DNA from: Streptomyces liliiviolaceus
GTDB taxonomy: Bacteria > Actinomycetota > Actinomycetes > Streptomycetales > Streptomycetaceae
Direction of reading: 5' to 3'
Assembly (NCBI RefSeq): GCF_018070025.1
Contig: NZ_JAGPYQ010000001.1
Coordinates: 4,464,001 to 4,528,000, forward strand
DNA: 64,000 bases
The notes under the pieces were generated by a model, which worked only from the letters and a program-made list of their open reading frames with translations, ran no database searches and was not told the DNA's origin. This document shows positions 7,303 to 15,595 of the stretch, piece by piece. The position numbers and the translations under genes were made by a program. How positions within the stretch are numbered: the first letter of the stretch is position 1; each line of letters begins with the position of its first letter.

Positions 7303-9033
7303 GTGGCTACCACCGAAAAACGTCTTTCCACCATGGTGCTGGTGATCGGTACGGGCGGTGCCGGACTGCGGGCGGCGATCGAGCTGGCCGAGTCGGGCAC
7401 GGACGTCCTGGCCGTCGGCAAGCGTCCCAAGGAGGACGCGCACACGGCCCTGGCCGCCGGGGGCATCAACGCCGCCCTGGCGACCATGGACCCCGAGGAC
7501 AGCTGGCAGCAGCACGCGGCGGACACGCTCAAGGAGAGCTACCTGCTGGCCGATCCCCGTACCGCCGAGATCGTCACCCGGGGCGCGGCCCTGGGCATCG
7601 ACGACCTGGAGCGCTACGGCATGGCCTTCGCGAGGGAGGAGGACGGCCGGATCTCCCAGCGGTTCTTCGGCGCGCACAAGTTCCGGCGCACCGCCTTCGC
7701 CGGTGACTACACGGGCCTGGAGATCCAGCGCACGCTGATCAGGCGGGCCGACCAACTGAAGATCCCCATGCTCGACAGCGTGTACATCACCAGGCTGCTG
7801 GTGCACGACGGCGCCGTGTTCGGGGCTTACGGCTTCGACCTCACCGACGGGCAGCGCTACGTCATCCACGCGGACGCCGTCATACTCGCGGCGGGTGGCC
7901 ACACCCGTATCTGGCGGCGGACGTCCTCGCGGCGCGACGAGAACACCGGCGACTCGTTCCGGCTGGCCGTGGAGGCCGGTGCCCGGCTGCGCGACCCAGA
8001 GCTGGTGCAGTTCCACCCGTCGGGGATCATCGAGCCGGAGAACGCGGCCGGCACGCTCGTCAGCGAGGCCGCGCGGGGCGAGGGCGGCATCCTGCGCAAC
8101 GCACTCGGCGAGCGGTTCATGAGCCGCTACGACCCCGTGCGCATGGAGCTCTCCACCCGCGACCGCGTCGCCCTCGCCTCGTACACCGAGATCAGCGAAG
8201 GGCGTGGCACGCCCAAGGGCGGCGTGTGGCTGGACGTGTCGCATCTGTCCCGGCGGACCATCATGGAGCGGCTGCCCCGGGTCTACCAGACGCTGCTTGA
8301 CCTGCAGATGCTGGACATCACCCGCGATCCGATCGAGATCGCGCCCACCGCGCACTACTCGATGGGCGGGGTCTGGGTCAGGCACGACGACCACAGCACC
8401 GACGTGCGCGGCCTGTACGCCATCGGGGAGGCGTCGAGCGGCCTGCACGGCGCCAACCGGCTCGGTGGCAACAGCCTCATCGAACTGCTCGTCTTCGGAC
8501 GCATCACGGGACAGGCGGCGGCCGCCTACTCCCAGGGACTGACCGCGCAGCCGCGCTCGGCGGCAGCGCTGGCGCGGGCGCGCGCCGAGATCGACGACCT
8601 GCTCGCCGCGGACGGGCCGGAGAACGTCCGCGCCCTGCAGCGCGCCGTCCGCAACACCATGACCGAGCACGCGGGCGTCGTACGCGACGAGGCGGGGCTG
8701 ACCGCGGGGCTGGCCGAACTCGACGCGATCGACAAGCGGATGGAGGACGTCGGCGTCCATCCCGACATCGCCGGCTTCCAGGACCTCGCGCACGCCTTCG
8801 ACCTCAAGTCCGCGGCCCTCGCGGCCCGGGCCACCCTTGAGGCGGCGCTCGAACGCCGGGAGACCCGCGGCTGCCACAACCGCAGCGACTACCCGGACAT
8901 GGATCCCGCGCTGCGGGTGAATCTCGTGTGGTCGCCGGAAACGGGCATCACCCGCGAGAGCATCGCGCCCGTGCCGGACGAGATCGCCGCTCTCATGGAG
9001 GACGTGTCCACCGACGGAAAACTCGTGGAATAG
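7303..9033 (+). CDS. FAD-dependent oxidoreductase of the succinate dehydrogenase/fumarate reductase flavoprotein family
   Basis: 576 residues from GTG 7303 (GGAG six bases upstream); GTG 7288 is a longer alternative. The FAD Rossmann motif is VLVIGTGGAGLRAAIELAES, followed by TALAAGGINAAL. The capping/active-site region has VQFHPSGI, SEAARGEGGIL and GERFMSRYDP, then TAHYSMGGVWV and NRLGGNSLIELLVFG, matching SdhA/FrdA and aspartate-oxidase signatures; a catalytic Arg is expected in the STRDRVALA block. No iron-sulfur or membrane-anchor subunit adjoins. It may be a soluble fumarate-reductase-type enzyme or pair with the ferredoxin at 21054; this is inference. Confidence 0.85.
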   Translation: MATTEKRLSTMVLVIGTGGAGLRAAIELAESGTDVLAVGKRPKEDAHTALAAGGINAALATMDPEDSWQQHAADTLKESYLLADPRTAEIVTRGAALGIDDLERYGMAFAREEDGRISQRFFGAHKFRRTAFAGDYTGLEIQRTLIRRADQLKIPMLDSVYITRLLVHDGAVFGAYGFDLTDGQRYVIHADAVILAAGGHTRIWRRTSSRRDENTGDSFRLAVEAGARLRDPELVQFHPSGIIEPENAAGTLVSEAARGEGGILRNALGERFMSRYDPVRMELSTRDRVALASYTEISEGRGTPKGGVWLDVSHLSRRTIMERLPRVYQTLLDLQMLDITRDPIEIAPTAHYSMGGVWVRHDDHSTDVRGLYAIGEASSGLHGANRLGGNSLIELLVFGRITGQAAAAYSQGLTAQPRSAAALARARAEIDDLLAADGPENVRALQRAVRNTMTEHAGVVRDEAGLTAGLAELDAIDKRMEDVGVHPDIAGFQDLAHAFDLKSAALAARATLEAALERRETRGCHNRSDYPDMDPALRVNLVWSPETGITRESIAPVPDEIAALMEDVSTDGKLVE

Positions 9034-9083
9034 CGCGCCGGTTTCGCCGTTCCCCTTCTTTCCTGTCAAAAGTCACGTGACTC

Positions 9084-9110
9084 TGTCACAAGTCCCGTGG
9101 CTGTCCTGTC
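9084..9110 (+). promoter_or_regulatory. Predicted ECF41-type promoter of SDR gene 2
   Basis: TGTCACA (9084-9090), 16 bases, TGTC (9107-9110), 54 bases before ATG 9164. The -10 variant TGTC also precedes SDR 3. Confidence 0.75.
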
Positions 9111-9163
9111 TTTACTGGTGCAGACGCCAACAGGCTGCTGCGAGAACTTCGAAGGGATTCACC

Positions 9164-9910
9164 ATGAAGGTCGTAGTAATCGGCGGAACGGGCCTTATCG
9201 GTTCCAAGCTGGTCGCCAGGCTCTCCGAACACGGTCACGAGGCGGTGGCGGCCGCTCCCAACACCGGCGTCAACACCCTGACCGGCGAGGGCCTGGCCGA
9301 GGCGCTGCAGGGCGCCTCCGTCGTGGTCGACGTCTCGAACTCCCCCTCGTTCGCGGACGACGACGTCATGGAGTTCTTCCGCACCTCCACCACCAATCTC
9401 CTCAAGGCGGAGACCGACGCCGGGGTGACCCACCATGTCGCGCTTTCCGTGGTCGGCACGGAGCGGCTCCAAGAGAGCGGCTATTTCCGTGCCAAGCAGG
9501 CCCAGGAGAAGCTGATCGAGGACTCTGGAATTCCGTACTCCATCGTCCACGCGACACAGTTCTTCGAATTCATGAAGGGGATCACCGCCTCGGCGACCGA
9601 GGGCGACACCGTGCGTCTCGCGCCCGTGAAGATCCAGCCGATCGCCTCCGACGACGTGGCCGCCGCCGTGGGCCGCACCGCTGCCGGCGAGCCCCTCAAC
9701 GGTGTGCTGGAGGTCGCCGGGCCCGACGCGTTCCAGCTGGACGAGCTCGTCCGCAAGGCGCTCGCCGCCAAGAACGACCCGCGCACGGTCGTCGCGGACC
9801 CGAAGGCGCCGTACTTCGGTGCCGTGCTCCAGGAGACGACCCTCCTTCCGGGCGCCGACGCGCGGATCGCCGAGACCCGCTTCACGGACTGGGTCGCACA
9901 GCAGCGATAG
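9164..9910 (+). CDS. NAD(P)H-binding NmrA/epimerase-like SDR (copy 2)
   Basis: 248 residues. MKVVVIGGTGLIGSKLVARL gives the nucleotide-binding G-x-T-G-x-x-G loop, and ESGYFRAKQAQEKLIEDSGI plus PYSIVHATQFFEFM match copies 1 and 3. The C-terminal DPKAPYFGAVLQETTLLPGA is the segment preserved in the remnant at 21540, so that remnant most resembles this copy. ATG 9164 starts the Rossmann strand and follows GAAGGG. It is likely a soluble oxidoreductase of unknown substrate. Terminator hairpins follow at 9923-9961. Confidence 0.87.
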   Translation: MKVVVIGGTGLIGSKLVARLSEHGHEAVAAAPNTGVNTLTGEGLAEALQGASVVVDVSNSPSFADDDVMEFFRTSTTNLLKAETDAGVTHHVALSVVGTERLQESGYFRAKQAQEKLIEDSGIPYSIVHATQFFEFMKGITASATEGDTVRLAPVKIQPIASDDVAAAVGRTAAGEPLNGVLEVAGPDAFQLDELVRKALAAKNDPRTVVADPKAPYFGAVLQETTLLPGADARIAETRFTDWVAQQR

Positions 9911-9922
9911 CAAGGACCGGAC

Positions 9923-9961
9923 GAAGGGCGGTCCCCCTGTTCGTAGGGGGGCCGCCCTTCG
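9923..9961 (+). terminator. Terminator of SDR gene 2
   Basis: GAAGGGCGGTCCCCC pairs with GGGGGGCCGCCCTTC across an 8-base loop, with one mismatch, just downstream of the SDR stop. Confidence 0.8.
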
Positions 9962-10022
9962 TTGTCCGCCGGACGCCCGTCGTTGTTTCGCAGGGCGGCC
10001 TTCGTTGTCGGCGGCACGGCGA

Positions 10023-10049
10023 AGGGGCAGGACGGTTACGTCCTGCCCC
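10023..10049 (-). terminator. Terminator of the cytochrome b gene
   Basis: GGGGCAGGAC and GTCCTGCCCC form a perfect stem about 35 bases past the minus-strand stop at 10085. Confidence 0.8.
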
Positions 10050-10084
10050 TCTCGTACTACGTGTCCGCGCGACGGGCTGCCGGT

Positions 10085-11782
10085 TCAAGAAGAGGGCTGG
10101 TCACCGTCGTGCGCGTGTCCGCCGGTGATCTCCGTGTACTCACGGGCGGTGGGTTTGCGGATCTGCGCGCCCTCGCCGTGGAGGGCCCGGCTGATCCCGG
10201 TCCGCAGGCGCCGGGCCCGCTCGGGCGCGGGCACGGGTGTGCCGTTGACGGCCTTTGCCGACGGCGCCGCAGCGAGCGGCGCGTACTGCTCGTGCGCCGT
10301 GAGCCTGTGCAGTTCCTCCTGGCTGAGCGGCTCGTGGACTTCCACGAACTCGCCGTTCGGCAGGCGCTTGACGACGCCCGTCTCACGGCCGTGCAGTACC
10401 TTGTCGCGGTCGCGCCGCTGGAGACCGAGGGCCCACCGTTTCGTCACGAAGTAGACGATGAGGGGGACGACGAAGAGGCCGACGCGGACCGCCCACGTCA
10501 CGTCGTTGACCGAGACGTGCAGCCGGATGGCGATGATGTCGTTCGCGGCGCCGATCAGCGCGACCAGGTACACGCTCAGCCAGGCCGCCCCCAGCGCGGT
10601 GCGTACGGGCCTGTTGCGCGGTCTGTCGAGCAGGTGCTGTTCACGGTCGTCGCCGGTCGCCCAGGCCTCGATGAACGGATAGGCGCCCATGGCGAGGAAG
10701 AGGCCGACGCCCACGAGCAGCGGAACGAGGTTGTCGAGGGCGAGGGTGTGACCCCAGAAGTCGAGCTCCCACCCGGGCATGACACGCAGGAGGCCGTCGG
10801 CCACGCCCATGTACCAGTCTGGTTGCGAGCCCGCCGAGACCTGGTCGGGCCGGTAGGGCCCGTAGTCCCAGACGGGGTTGATCTGCACGAGCGCCGCGAT
10901 GAAGAAGATGAAGCCCGAGACCATGAAGAAGTACCCGGCGGACTTCACGGCGTACACCTTGAGCGCAATGCCCACGACGTTCTCGTTCGTGCGTCCGGGA
11001 CCGGCGTGCTGCGCCGGCCGGTGACGGGCGGACAGTGCCGCGCGGGCGGCGAACAGCACGGCCATGAGGGCCGGGACGATCAGAACGTGGATGGTGTTGA
11101 ACCGGGCCACCAGGTCGTTCCCCGGGAACTCTCCGCCGAACAGGAACATGGAGAGGTACGTGCCGACGATCGGCATGGAGAGGATCGTCCCGTTGACCAC
11201 CGCGAGTCCGGTGCCGGACAGGAGGTCGTCCGGCAGGTCGTATCCGGTCAGTCCGCCGAACATGGCCAGGATCAGCAGCAGGAAGCCGAGCACCCAGTTG
11301 AGCTCGCGGGGCTTGCGGAAGGCTCCGGTGAAGAAGGTCCGCATCATGTGCGCGAACAGGGCGGCCACGAAGACGAGAGCCGCCCAGTGGTGCGCCTGGC
11401 GGATGAGCAGGCCGCCGCGGACGTCGAAGGAGATGTTCATCGTCGAGTCGAACGCCTCGGACACCAGCAACCCGCGCAGCGGCGCGTAACTGCCGTCGTA
11501 GACCACCTGCTCCGACGACGGATGGAAGAAGAAGGTCAGGTAGACACCTGTGACGAGGAGGACGAGGAAGCTGTAGAGACAGATCTGCCCGAGCATGAAC
11601 GACCAGTGGTCCGGGACAGCCCTGCGCAGCCTGCCTTTCGCCAGGGTGCGGTGTCCCAGCCGGGCGTCCGCCCAGTCGGCGAGCTTCTCGCCCCCGCGAC
11701 CCCGCAGGGGTTCCACCGCCCCGGCTGCTTCTGCCGGGGCGGTGGGTCCACCTGCTTCGACCGGTCCGTCTGTGCGGCTCAT
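10085..11782 (-). CDS. Orphan QcrB-type cytochrome b
   Basis: 565 residues from ATG 11782 (GAGGT upstream). Multiple membrane helices are visible, including LYSFLVLLVTGVYLTFFF and WVLGFLLLILAMFGGLTGYD. The heme-ligand region has RQAHHWAALVFVAALFAHMM, the Qo-site loop SQPDWYMGVADGLLRVMPGW, and NTIHVLIVPALMAVLFAAR. This is the fused actinobacterial cytochrome b form with a C-terminal hydrophilic tail. The Rieske (qcrA) and cytochrome c (qcrC) genes that normally sit beside it are missing, and it has its own stress-type promoter. It may replace or modify QcrB in the cytochrome bcc complex, or act alone in quinol oxidation. Confidence 0.9.
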   Translation of the reverse strand: MSRTDGPVEAGGPTAPAEAAGAVEPLRGRGGEKLADWADARLGHRTLAKGRLRRAVPDHWSFMLGQICLYSFLVLLVTGVYLTFFFHPSSEQVVYDGSYAPLRGLLVSEAFDSTMNISFDVRGGLLIRQAHHWAALVFVAALFAHMMRTFFTGAFRKPRELNWVLGFLLLILAMFGGLTGYDLPDDLLSGTGLAVVNGTILSMPIVGTYLSMFLFGGEFPGNDLVARFNTIHVLIVPALMAVLFAARAALSARHRPAQHAGPGRTNENVVGIALKVYAVKSAGYFFMVSGFIFFIAALVQINPVWDYGPYRPDQVSAGSQPDWYMGVADGLLRVMPGWELDFWGHTLALDNLVPLLVGVGLFLAMGAYPFIEAWATGDDREQHLLDRPRNRPVRTALGAAWLSVYLVALIGAANDIIAIRLHVSVNDVTWAVRVGLFVVPLIVYFVTKRWALGLQRRDRDKVLHGRETGVVKRLPNGEFVEVHEPLSQEELHRLTAHEQYAPLAAAPSAKAVNGTPVPAPERARRLRTGISRALHGEGAQIRKPTAREYTEITGGHAHDGDQPSS

Positions 11783-11831
11783 CTTCGTACCTCGTTCCGT
11801 TGCGCGTACCGCCGTGACCTGTTATGAGTAC

Positions 11832-11858
11832 GACCGTGCGGTTCACGAAGGTGTGACG
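11832..11858 (-). promoter_or_regulatory. Predicted ECF41-type promoter of the cytochrome b gene
   Basis: Minus strand: CGTCACA (11858-11852), 16 bases, GGTC (11835-11832), 50 bases before ATG 11782. Confidence 0.7.
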
Positions 11859-11916
11859 GGCAGTGCCGGAAAGTGGCCGCGGAAGCACACCGTGTTGTCG
11901 GGCCGGGCCGGAGGCG

Positions 11917-11943
11917 TGTCACACGTTCCGCGTCTGACCGGTC
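11917..11943 (+). promoter_or_regulatory. Predicted ECF41-type promoter of the sigma-2/SnoaL gene
   Basis: TGTCACA (11917-11923), 16 bases, GGTC (11940-11943), 48 bases before ATG 11991. Confidence 0.75.
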
Positions 11944-11990
11944 AGGGTGGGTCAGGCGTCAAACGCAGACAAAGGAAAAGTGGGTGCCGT

Positions 11991-12746
11991 ATGGATCACG
12001 AGGGTGCGGTGCCGCTCGCGGAGCTGCTCGACGAGCGACGGCAGCTGCTGGACATCGCGTTCTGGGTGACGGGTGACAGCGGTGCGGCCGAGGAGGTCGT
12101 CGCGGAGACCTACCGGCGCTGGTACGCCCTGTCCGCGCCGGAGCGCGGATGCGTCACGGCGCCCCGGGCCTGGCTCGTGCGGGTCGGGGGTGACATCTGC
12201 CTGTCCCGTACGACGCTGCCGGGGCCGCGGGCCGAACACGCCGAAGTCACCGGTACGGCAGGTACGGCCACTGAGCGCGCCGAACCGACCGAGCCGGCCG
12301 GACTCGCCGGCCTGGCCGATCTGGCTCGTGGGAGTCTCCGGGGGCGCCGTTCACGACCCACCACCGCAGAGCGGCACGACACCGTGGTCCGGGCCGTGCG
12401 GGAGGCCTGCGCCACGGAGGATCCGGCGTCCCTGGCATCCCTGCTGGCGCCCGACGCCATCGCGTTCTTCGACGGCGGCGGAAAGGTCCGCGCCCTGATC
12501 GACCCCGTCCACGGGAACGAGCGGATCGCCCGCAGCCTGCTGACGCTGCTCGCCCGGCGTACCCGCATCACCCTGCACACCCATTCCGTCAACGGTCGCA
12601 CCGGACTCGTCGCCCGCTGCGACGACCGGGTGGCCGCGGTGATCGGCCTCGACGTCGCGGGGCACCAGGCCGTTCAGGTCTGGGTCGTCCTCAACCCCGA
12701 CAAACTCCGCTCGTGGAATCAGCAGAACACCACCGGACATCACTGA
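11991..12746 (+). CDS. ECF41-derived protein with sigma-2 and SnoaL domains but no sigma-4
   Basis: 251 residues. The N-terminus (ELLDERRQLLDIAFWVTGDS, then GAAEEVVAETYRRWYALSAP and PRAWLVRVGGDICLSR) is sigma-2-like. A Glu/Ala/Pro-rich linker replaces sigma-4: no L-x-x-x-x-R-x-x-x-x-L...SRA block exists. The C-terminus is an intact SnoaL-like domain carrying both ECF41 signature motifs, FFDGGGKVRAL and WVVLNPDKLRSW. With sigma-4 gone it cannot recognise a -35 box in the usual way. It could be a decoy or modulator of the other ECF41 proteins, a sensor, or a decaying sigma factor. The intact SnoaL motifs and its own promoter argue against simple decay. Confidence 0.75.
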   Translation: MDHEGAVPLAELLDERRQLLDIAFWVTGDSGAAEEVVAETYRRWYALSAPERGCVTAPRAWLVRVGGDICLSRTTLPGPRAEHAEVTGTAGTATERAEPTEPAGLAGLADLARGSLRGRRSRPTTAERHDTVVRAVREACATEDPASLASLLAPDAIAFFDGGGKVRALIDPVHGNERIARSLLTLLARRTRITLHTHSVNGRTGLVARCDDRVAAVIGLDVAGHQAVQVWVVLNPDKLRSWNQQNTTGHH

Positions 12747-12794
12747 GGCCAGCACCCGCGGCTCCTCCCGCCCGCTTCTCCCGTCTGCCTCATT

Positions 12795-12821
12795 GACAAC
12801 GCCCGTCCCGCCTCTGTGACA
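12795..12821 (-). promoter_or_regulatory. Possible antisense ECF41-type promoter
   Basis: Minus strand: TGTCACA (12821-12815), 16 bases, TGTC (12798-12795). It points into the 3' end of the sigma-2/SnoaL gene with no minus-strand gene behind it. Confidence 0.4.
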
Positions 12822-12847
12822 GATTCCCGGGACGGGATCGCGCCGTC

Positions 12848-12874
12848 CGTCACACAAGGACCTCGATACACGTA
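12848..12874 (+). promoter_or_regulatory. Weak ECF41-type promoter candidate before the permease
   Basis: CGTCACA (12848-12854), 16 bases, CGTA (12871-12874). The -10 box is off consensus and the leader to GTG 13144 would be about 270 bases. Confidence 0.25.
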
Positions 12875-12990
12875 GAGCAAGCGATGCGTTCCCGGCCCAC
12901 GCGGCAGCGGCAGCCTCGGGGACCTTCCGCAATCGATTCTCTGACACTGTTGTGACATGGGTGCACACGGTGGTGGTGATGCCACGGCGT

Positions 12991-13013
12991 TTGACTATAC
13001 GCACTGTGTATAG
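12991..13013. promoter_or_regulatory. PadR-like operator palindrome
   Basis: GACTATAC and GTATAGTC are perfect inverted arms around a 7-base centre. PadR-type regulators often bind TATAC-N-GTATA sites in front of ABC exporter operons, but no PadR gene lies nearby. Confidence 0.55.
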
Positions 13014-13143
13014 TCGGCGCATGCCGGCGGGCGGATTCCGCGCCACGCTGCCGCTCCGTCTGCACGGCCGAGGCGCTCGGCACCCCCATGCCATCGCGTC
13101 ACCCGGACCCGCAGACGGCACTCACCCGTAGGAGAGGAACATT

Positions 13144-15489
13144 GTGAACCCCCGTCTCCAACGACGTTTCGGCGGACTTCGCGCGCTCGGCCTCGGCGCC
13201 CGGTTCGCCCTGTCCGGCGGAAGGGAGAGCACGGTCCGCGCCGCCCTGATGGCCATCGGGGTGGGGCTGGGCGTAGCCATGCTGCTGCTCGCCGCGTCCG
13301 TACCGACCGCACGACACCACCGGGACGAGCGCACCCACGCCCGCATCGACGTCAATCTCGACGATCGCGCCATCGACGCCTCGGATCACACTGTCTTGAT
13401 CGACGACATGGACACTGTGTTCCGAGGCAAGGAGATCCGGGGGCGCATGGTGCAGCCCGAGGGGTCCGCCGCGCCCCTTCCGCCCGGCCTCCAGCGGTTT
13501 CCCCGCCCTGGAGAGATGATCGTGTCACCGGCACTGAACCGGCTGCTGACCTCGTCCGGCAGCGACCTGCTGCGCGAGCGGCTCGCCCACCCCGTCGCGG
13601 GCGAGGTCGGCGACGCGGGGCTGCTCGACCCCGGCGAGTACGTCTTCTACCTGGGCGGGGATCACCTGGTGGCGGGCGTCGGGGACACACGACGGCTGGA
13701 CCACTTCGGCAAGACCTACCCACGAAAGCCCCTCTCCCCCGAACTGGTTCTGCTCGGTATCGCCGGGATCGTCGTACTGCTCGTCCCCATCGGCGTCTTC
13801 ATCGCCGCGGCCGTCCGGTTCGGCGGTGAGCACCGGGACCGACGGCTGGCCGCCCTGCGCCTGATCGGAGCGGACCGCCGGATGACGGCCACCGTCGCCG
13901 CGGGCGAGGCCGCGCTCAGCACACTGGCCGGCACCGTCCTCGGGGCCGCCCTGTTCCTGACAGGCCGCCAGTTCTCGGAGCTGGTGGAGATACAGGGGCT
14001 GAGCGTCTTCACCGAGGACCTCACCCCGGAGCCCGTGCTGGTACTGCTCACGGTCGTAGCCGTCTTCGCGCTCTCGCTCCTCGTGACACGGCTGTCGATG
14101 CACAAGGTGTCGGTGGAGCCGCTCGGAGTCGTCCGCAGGTCGGCCGGGACCACCCGGCGCCTGTGGTGGCGCATCGCGCTCCCCGTGCTGGGACTTGTCG
14201 TGCTGCGGGTGATCGTCCAGAACCCCTCCGGCCTGCACGGTGGCTCCGGTGTCGCCCTGGTGGCCGTCGGCATGCTCGCGCTGCTCGTCGGCGTCACCGC
14301 CGTAATGCCCTGGACCGTGGAACGTCTCACCCGGCTGTGCGGCGGCTACGGTCCGCTGTCCTGGCAACTCGCGCTGCGCAGAATGCAGTTGAGCAGTGAA
14401 GCAGCCACCCGCTCGGTCAACGGGATCGCGGTCGCCGTGGCGGGTGCCGTGGCACTGCAGACCCTCTTCACCGGACTCGCCCACACCCCGGCGGACAGCG
14501 CGGCCCGCCCGGCCGACCGCTCCCCCGCGTCCCACACACGCATCGGCGTCGCCCGCCTCGACTCCGGCGCAGGGAACACAGCGGCGTACGCCCCGGCGTT
14601 CGCCGCGACTCCCGGTGTGCAGGAGGCCGTCGGCTTCGCGGAGTTGTCCGTGAGTCCACCGGACGGCGGGTTTTCGCAGACGGTCCGCATCGCCGACTGC
14701 GCCCAGCTGCGCCGACTGGCGTCCCTGCCCTCCTGCTCCGACGGGGACGCCTTCCTCACCGCGCCTCCCGGCACGGACCGCGCCCACGACCTGACCACAT
14801 GGAAAGCCGGCACGACACTGCGCGTCGACGCGGACGGATCCCGCTGGAAGACCCCGCGCATCACCGCGACCGCCCCCGCCACGAGCGCCGATCCGGCGGA
14901 CGACGCCGCCGAACGGATACTGCTGGCCACCCCCGGGGCGGCGGGACCGACCGTGACGACCCACGCAGTCAGCACGGTCAGGCTCACCTGCACGACCACG
15001 ACCGAGGACGTGCAGGACCGCGTCCGTACCACGGCCGCCAAGCTGGACCCGTCCTTCGCCGTCGACTTCCCCGGACAGCCCAAGGGAGACGCGGCCCTCG
15101 ACGGGATCTGGCGGGCGCTGCTGGCCGGAGTGGCGGCCGTCCTGCTCCTGATCGCCGCGAGCATGCTGCTCGGCGCGCTGGAACAGATCCGGGACCGTGC
15201 GCGGGTCCTGGCCGTGCTCTCCGCGTTCGGCACCCGGCGTCGTACGCTCGCCGGATCCGTGCTCTGGCAGACCGCGCTCCCGGTCGGACTGGGCCTGCTC
15301 GTCGCGGGGTTGATCGGGACGACGCTCGGCGGCACGCTGCTCGGTATCGTCGGCAGGCCCGTGGTCCACAACTGGAGCACCCTGCTGGCGATAGCCGGCA
15401 TCGGCGCGGTCGCCTCCGTCGGGGTGACCCTGCTGACCCTGCCCACGCTGTGGCGGTCCACGCGGCCCCAGGGGCTGCGGCACGAGTGA
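13144..15489 (+). CDS. FtsX-type ABC transporter permease
   Basis: 781 residues from GTG 13144 (AGGAG six to ten bases upstream). Architecture is the duplicated FtsX permease of MacB-like exporters: an N-terminal helix (ALMAIGVGLGVAMLLLAASV), a large extracytoplasmic domain, a four-helix FtsX unit (LLGIAGIVVLLVPIGVFIAA, then LAALRLIGADRRMTATVAAG), a second periplasmic domain, and a second FtsX unit near the C-terminus (LLAGVAAVLLLIAASMLLGA, VLAVLSAFGTRRRTLAGSVL). Such permeases need an ATPase partner, usually encoded next door with a PadR regulator; neither is present. It may use an ATPase encoded elsewhere. Export substrate unknown. Confidence 0.85.
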   Translation: MNPRLQRRFGGLRALGLGARFALSGGRESTVRAALMAIGVGLGVAMLLLAASVPTARHHRDERTHARIDVNLDDRAIDASDHTVLIDDMDTVFRGKEIRGRMVQPEGSAAPLPPGLQRFPRPGEMIVSPALNRLLTSSGSDLLRERLAHPVAGEVGDAGLLDPGEYVFYLGGDHLVAGVGDTRRLDHFGKTYPRKPLSPELVLLGIAGIVVLLVPIGVFIAAAVRFGGEHRDRRLAALRLIGADRRMTATVAAGEAALSTLAGTVLGAALFLTGRQFSELVEIQGLSVFTEDLTPEPVLVLLTVVAVFALSLLVTRLSMHKVSVEPLGVVRRSAGTTRRLWWRIALPVLGLVVLRVIVQNPSGLHGGSGVALVAVGMLALLVGVTAVMPWTVERLTRLCGGYGPLSWQLALRRMQLSSEAATRSVNGIAVAVAGAVALQTLFTGLAHTPADSAARPADRSPASHTRIGVARLDSGAGNTAAYAPAFAATPGVQEAVGFAELSVSPPDGGFSQTVRIADCAQLRRLASLPSCSDGDAFLTAPPGTDRAHDLTTWKAGTTLRVDADGSRWKTPRITATAPATSADPADDAAERILLATPGAAGPTVTTHAVSTVRLTCTTTTEDVQDRVRTTAAKLDPSFAVDFPGQPKGDAALDGIWRALLAGVAAVLLLIAASMLLGALEQIRDRARVLAVLSAFGTRRRTLAGSVLWQTALPVGLGLLVAGLIGTTLGGTLLGIVGRPVVHNWSTLLAIAGIGAVASVGVTLLTLPTLWRSTRPQGLRHE

Positions 15490-15540
15490 GAGATCGGTCC
15501 TCAGCGGCCCTGCGTCCTGTCATGACACCGTGAACGGGAC

Positions 15541-15582
15541 GGAACACCTGATCGCGGCGGCGCCGCCGCGATCAGGTGTTCC
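15541..15582. terminator. Bidirectional terminator
   Basis: A long, essentially perfect inverted repeat (arms about 20 bp, GGAACACCTGATCGCGGCGG and its complement) lies between the convergent permease and LAL genes. Confidence 0.9.
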
Positions 15583-15595
15583 GCGGTTCGACTGC

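Larger units (their letters stand above)
12747..13143. other. Intergenic region with overlapping regulatory signals
   Basis: Holds a minus-strand TGTCACA-N16-TGTC site (12795-12821), a weak plus-strand CGTCACA-N16-CGTA site (12848-12874) and a palindrome at 12991-13013. A 36-codon ORF (13021-13131) begins 7 bases after the palindrome; I cannot support it as a gene. Confidence 0.6.

Noticed and set aside
6307..9069. 920-codon minus-strand ORF opposite the sigma factor and flavoprotein genes
   Set aside because: It mirrors two plus-strand genes with firm family motifs; long antisense ORFs are common at high GC.
12951..12957. TGTGACA heptamer on the plus strand
   Set aside because: On the minus strand the bases 16 downstream are GATT, with no -10 match and no gene start.
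13021..13131. 36-codon ORF between the palindrome and the permease
   Set aside because: No ribosome-binding site and no family; the frame is Arg/Pro/His-rich as expected by chance at this GC.
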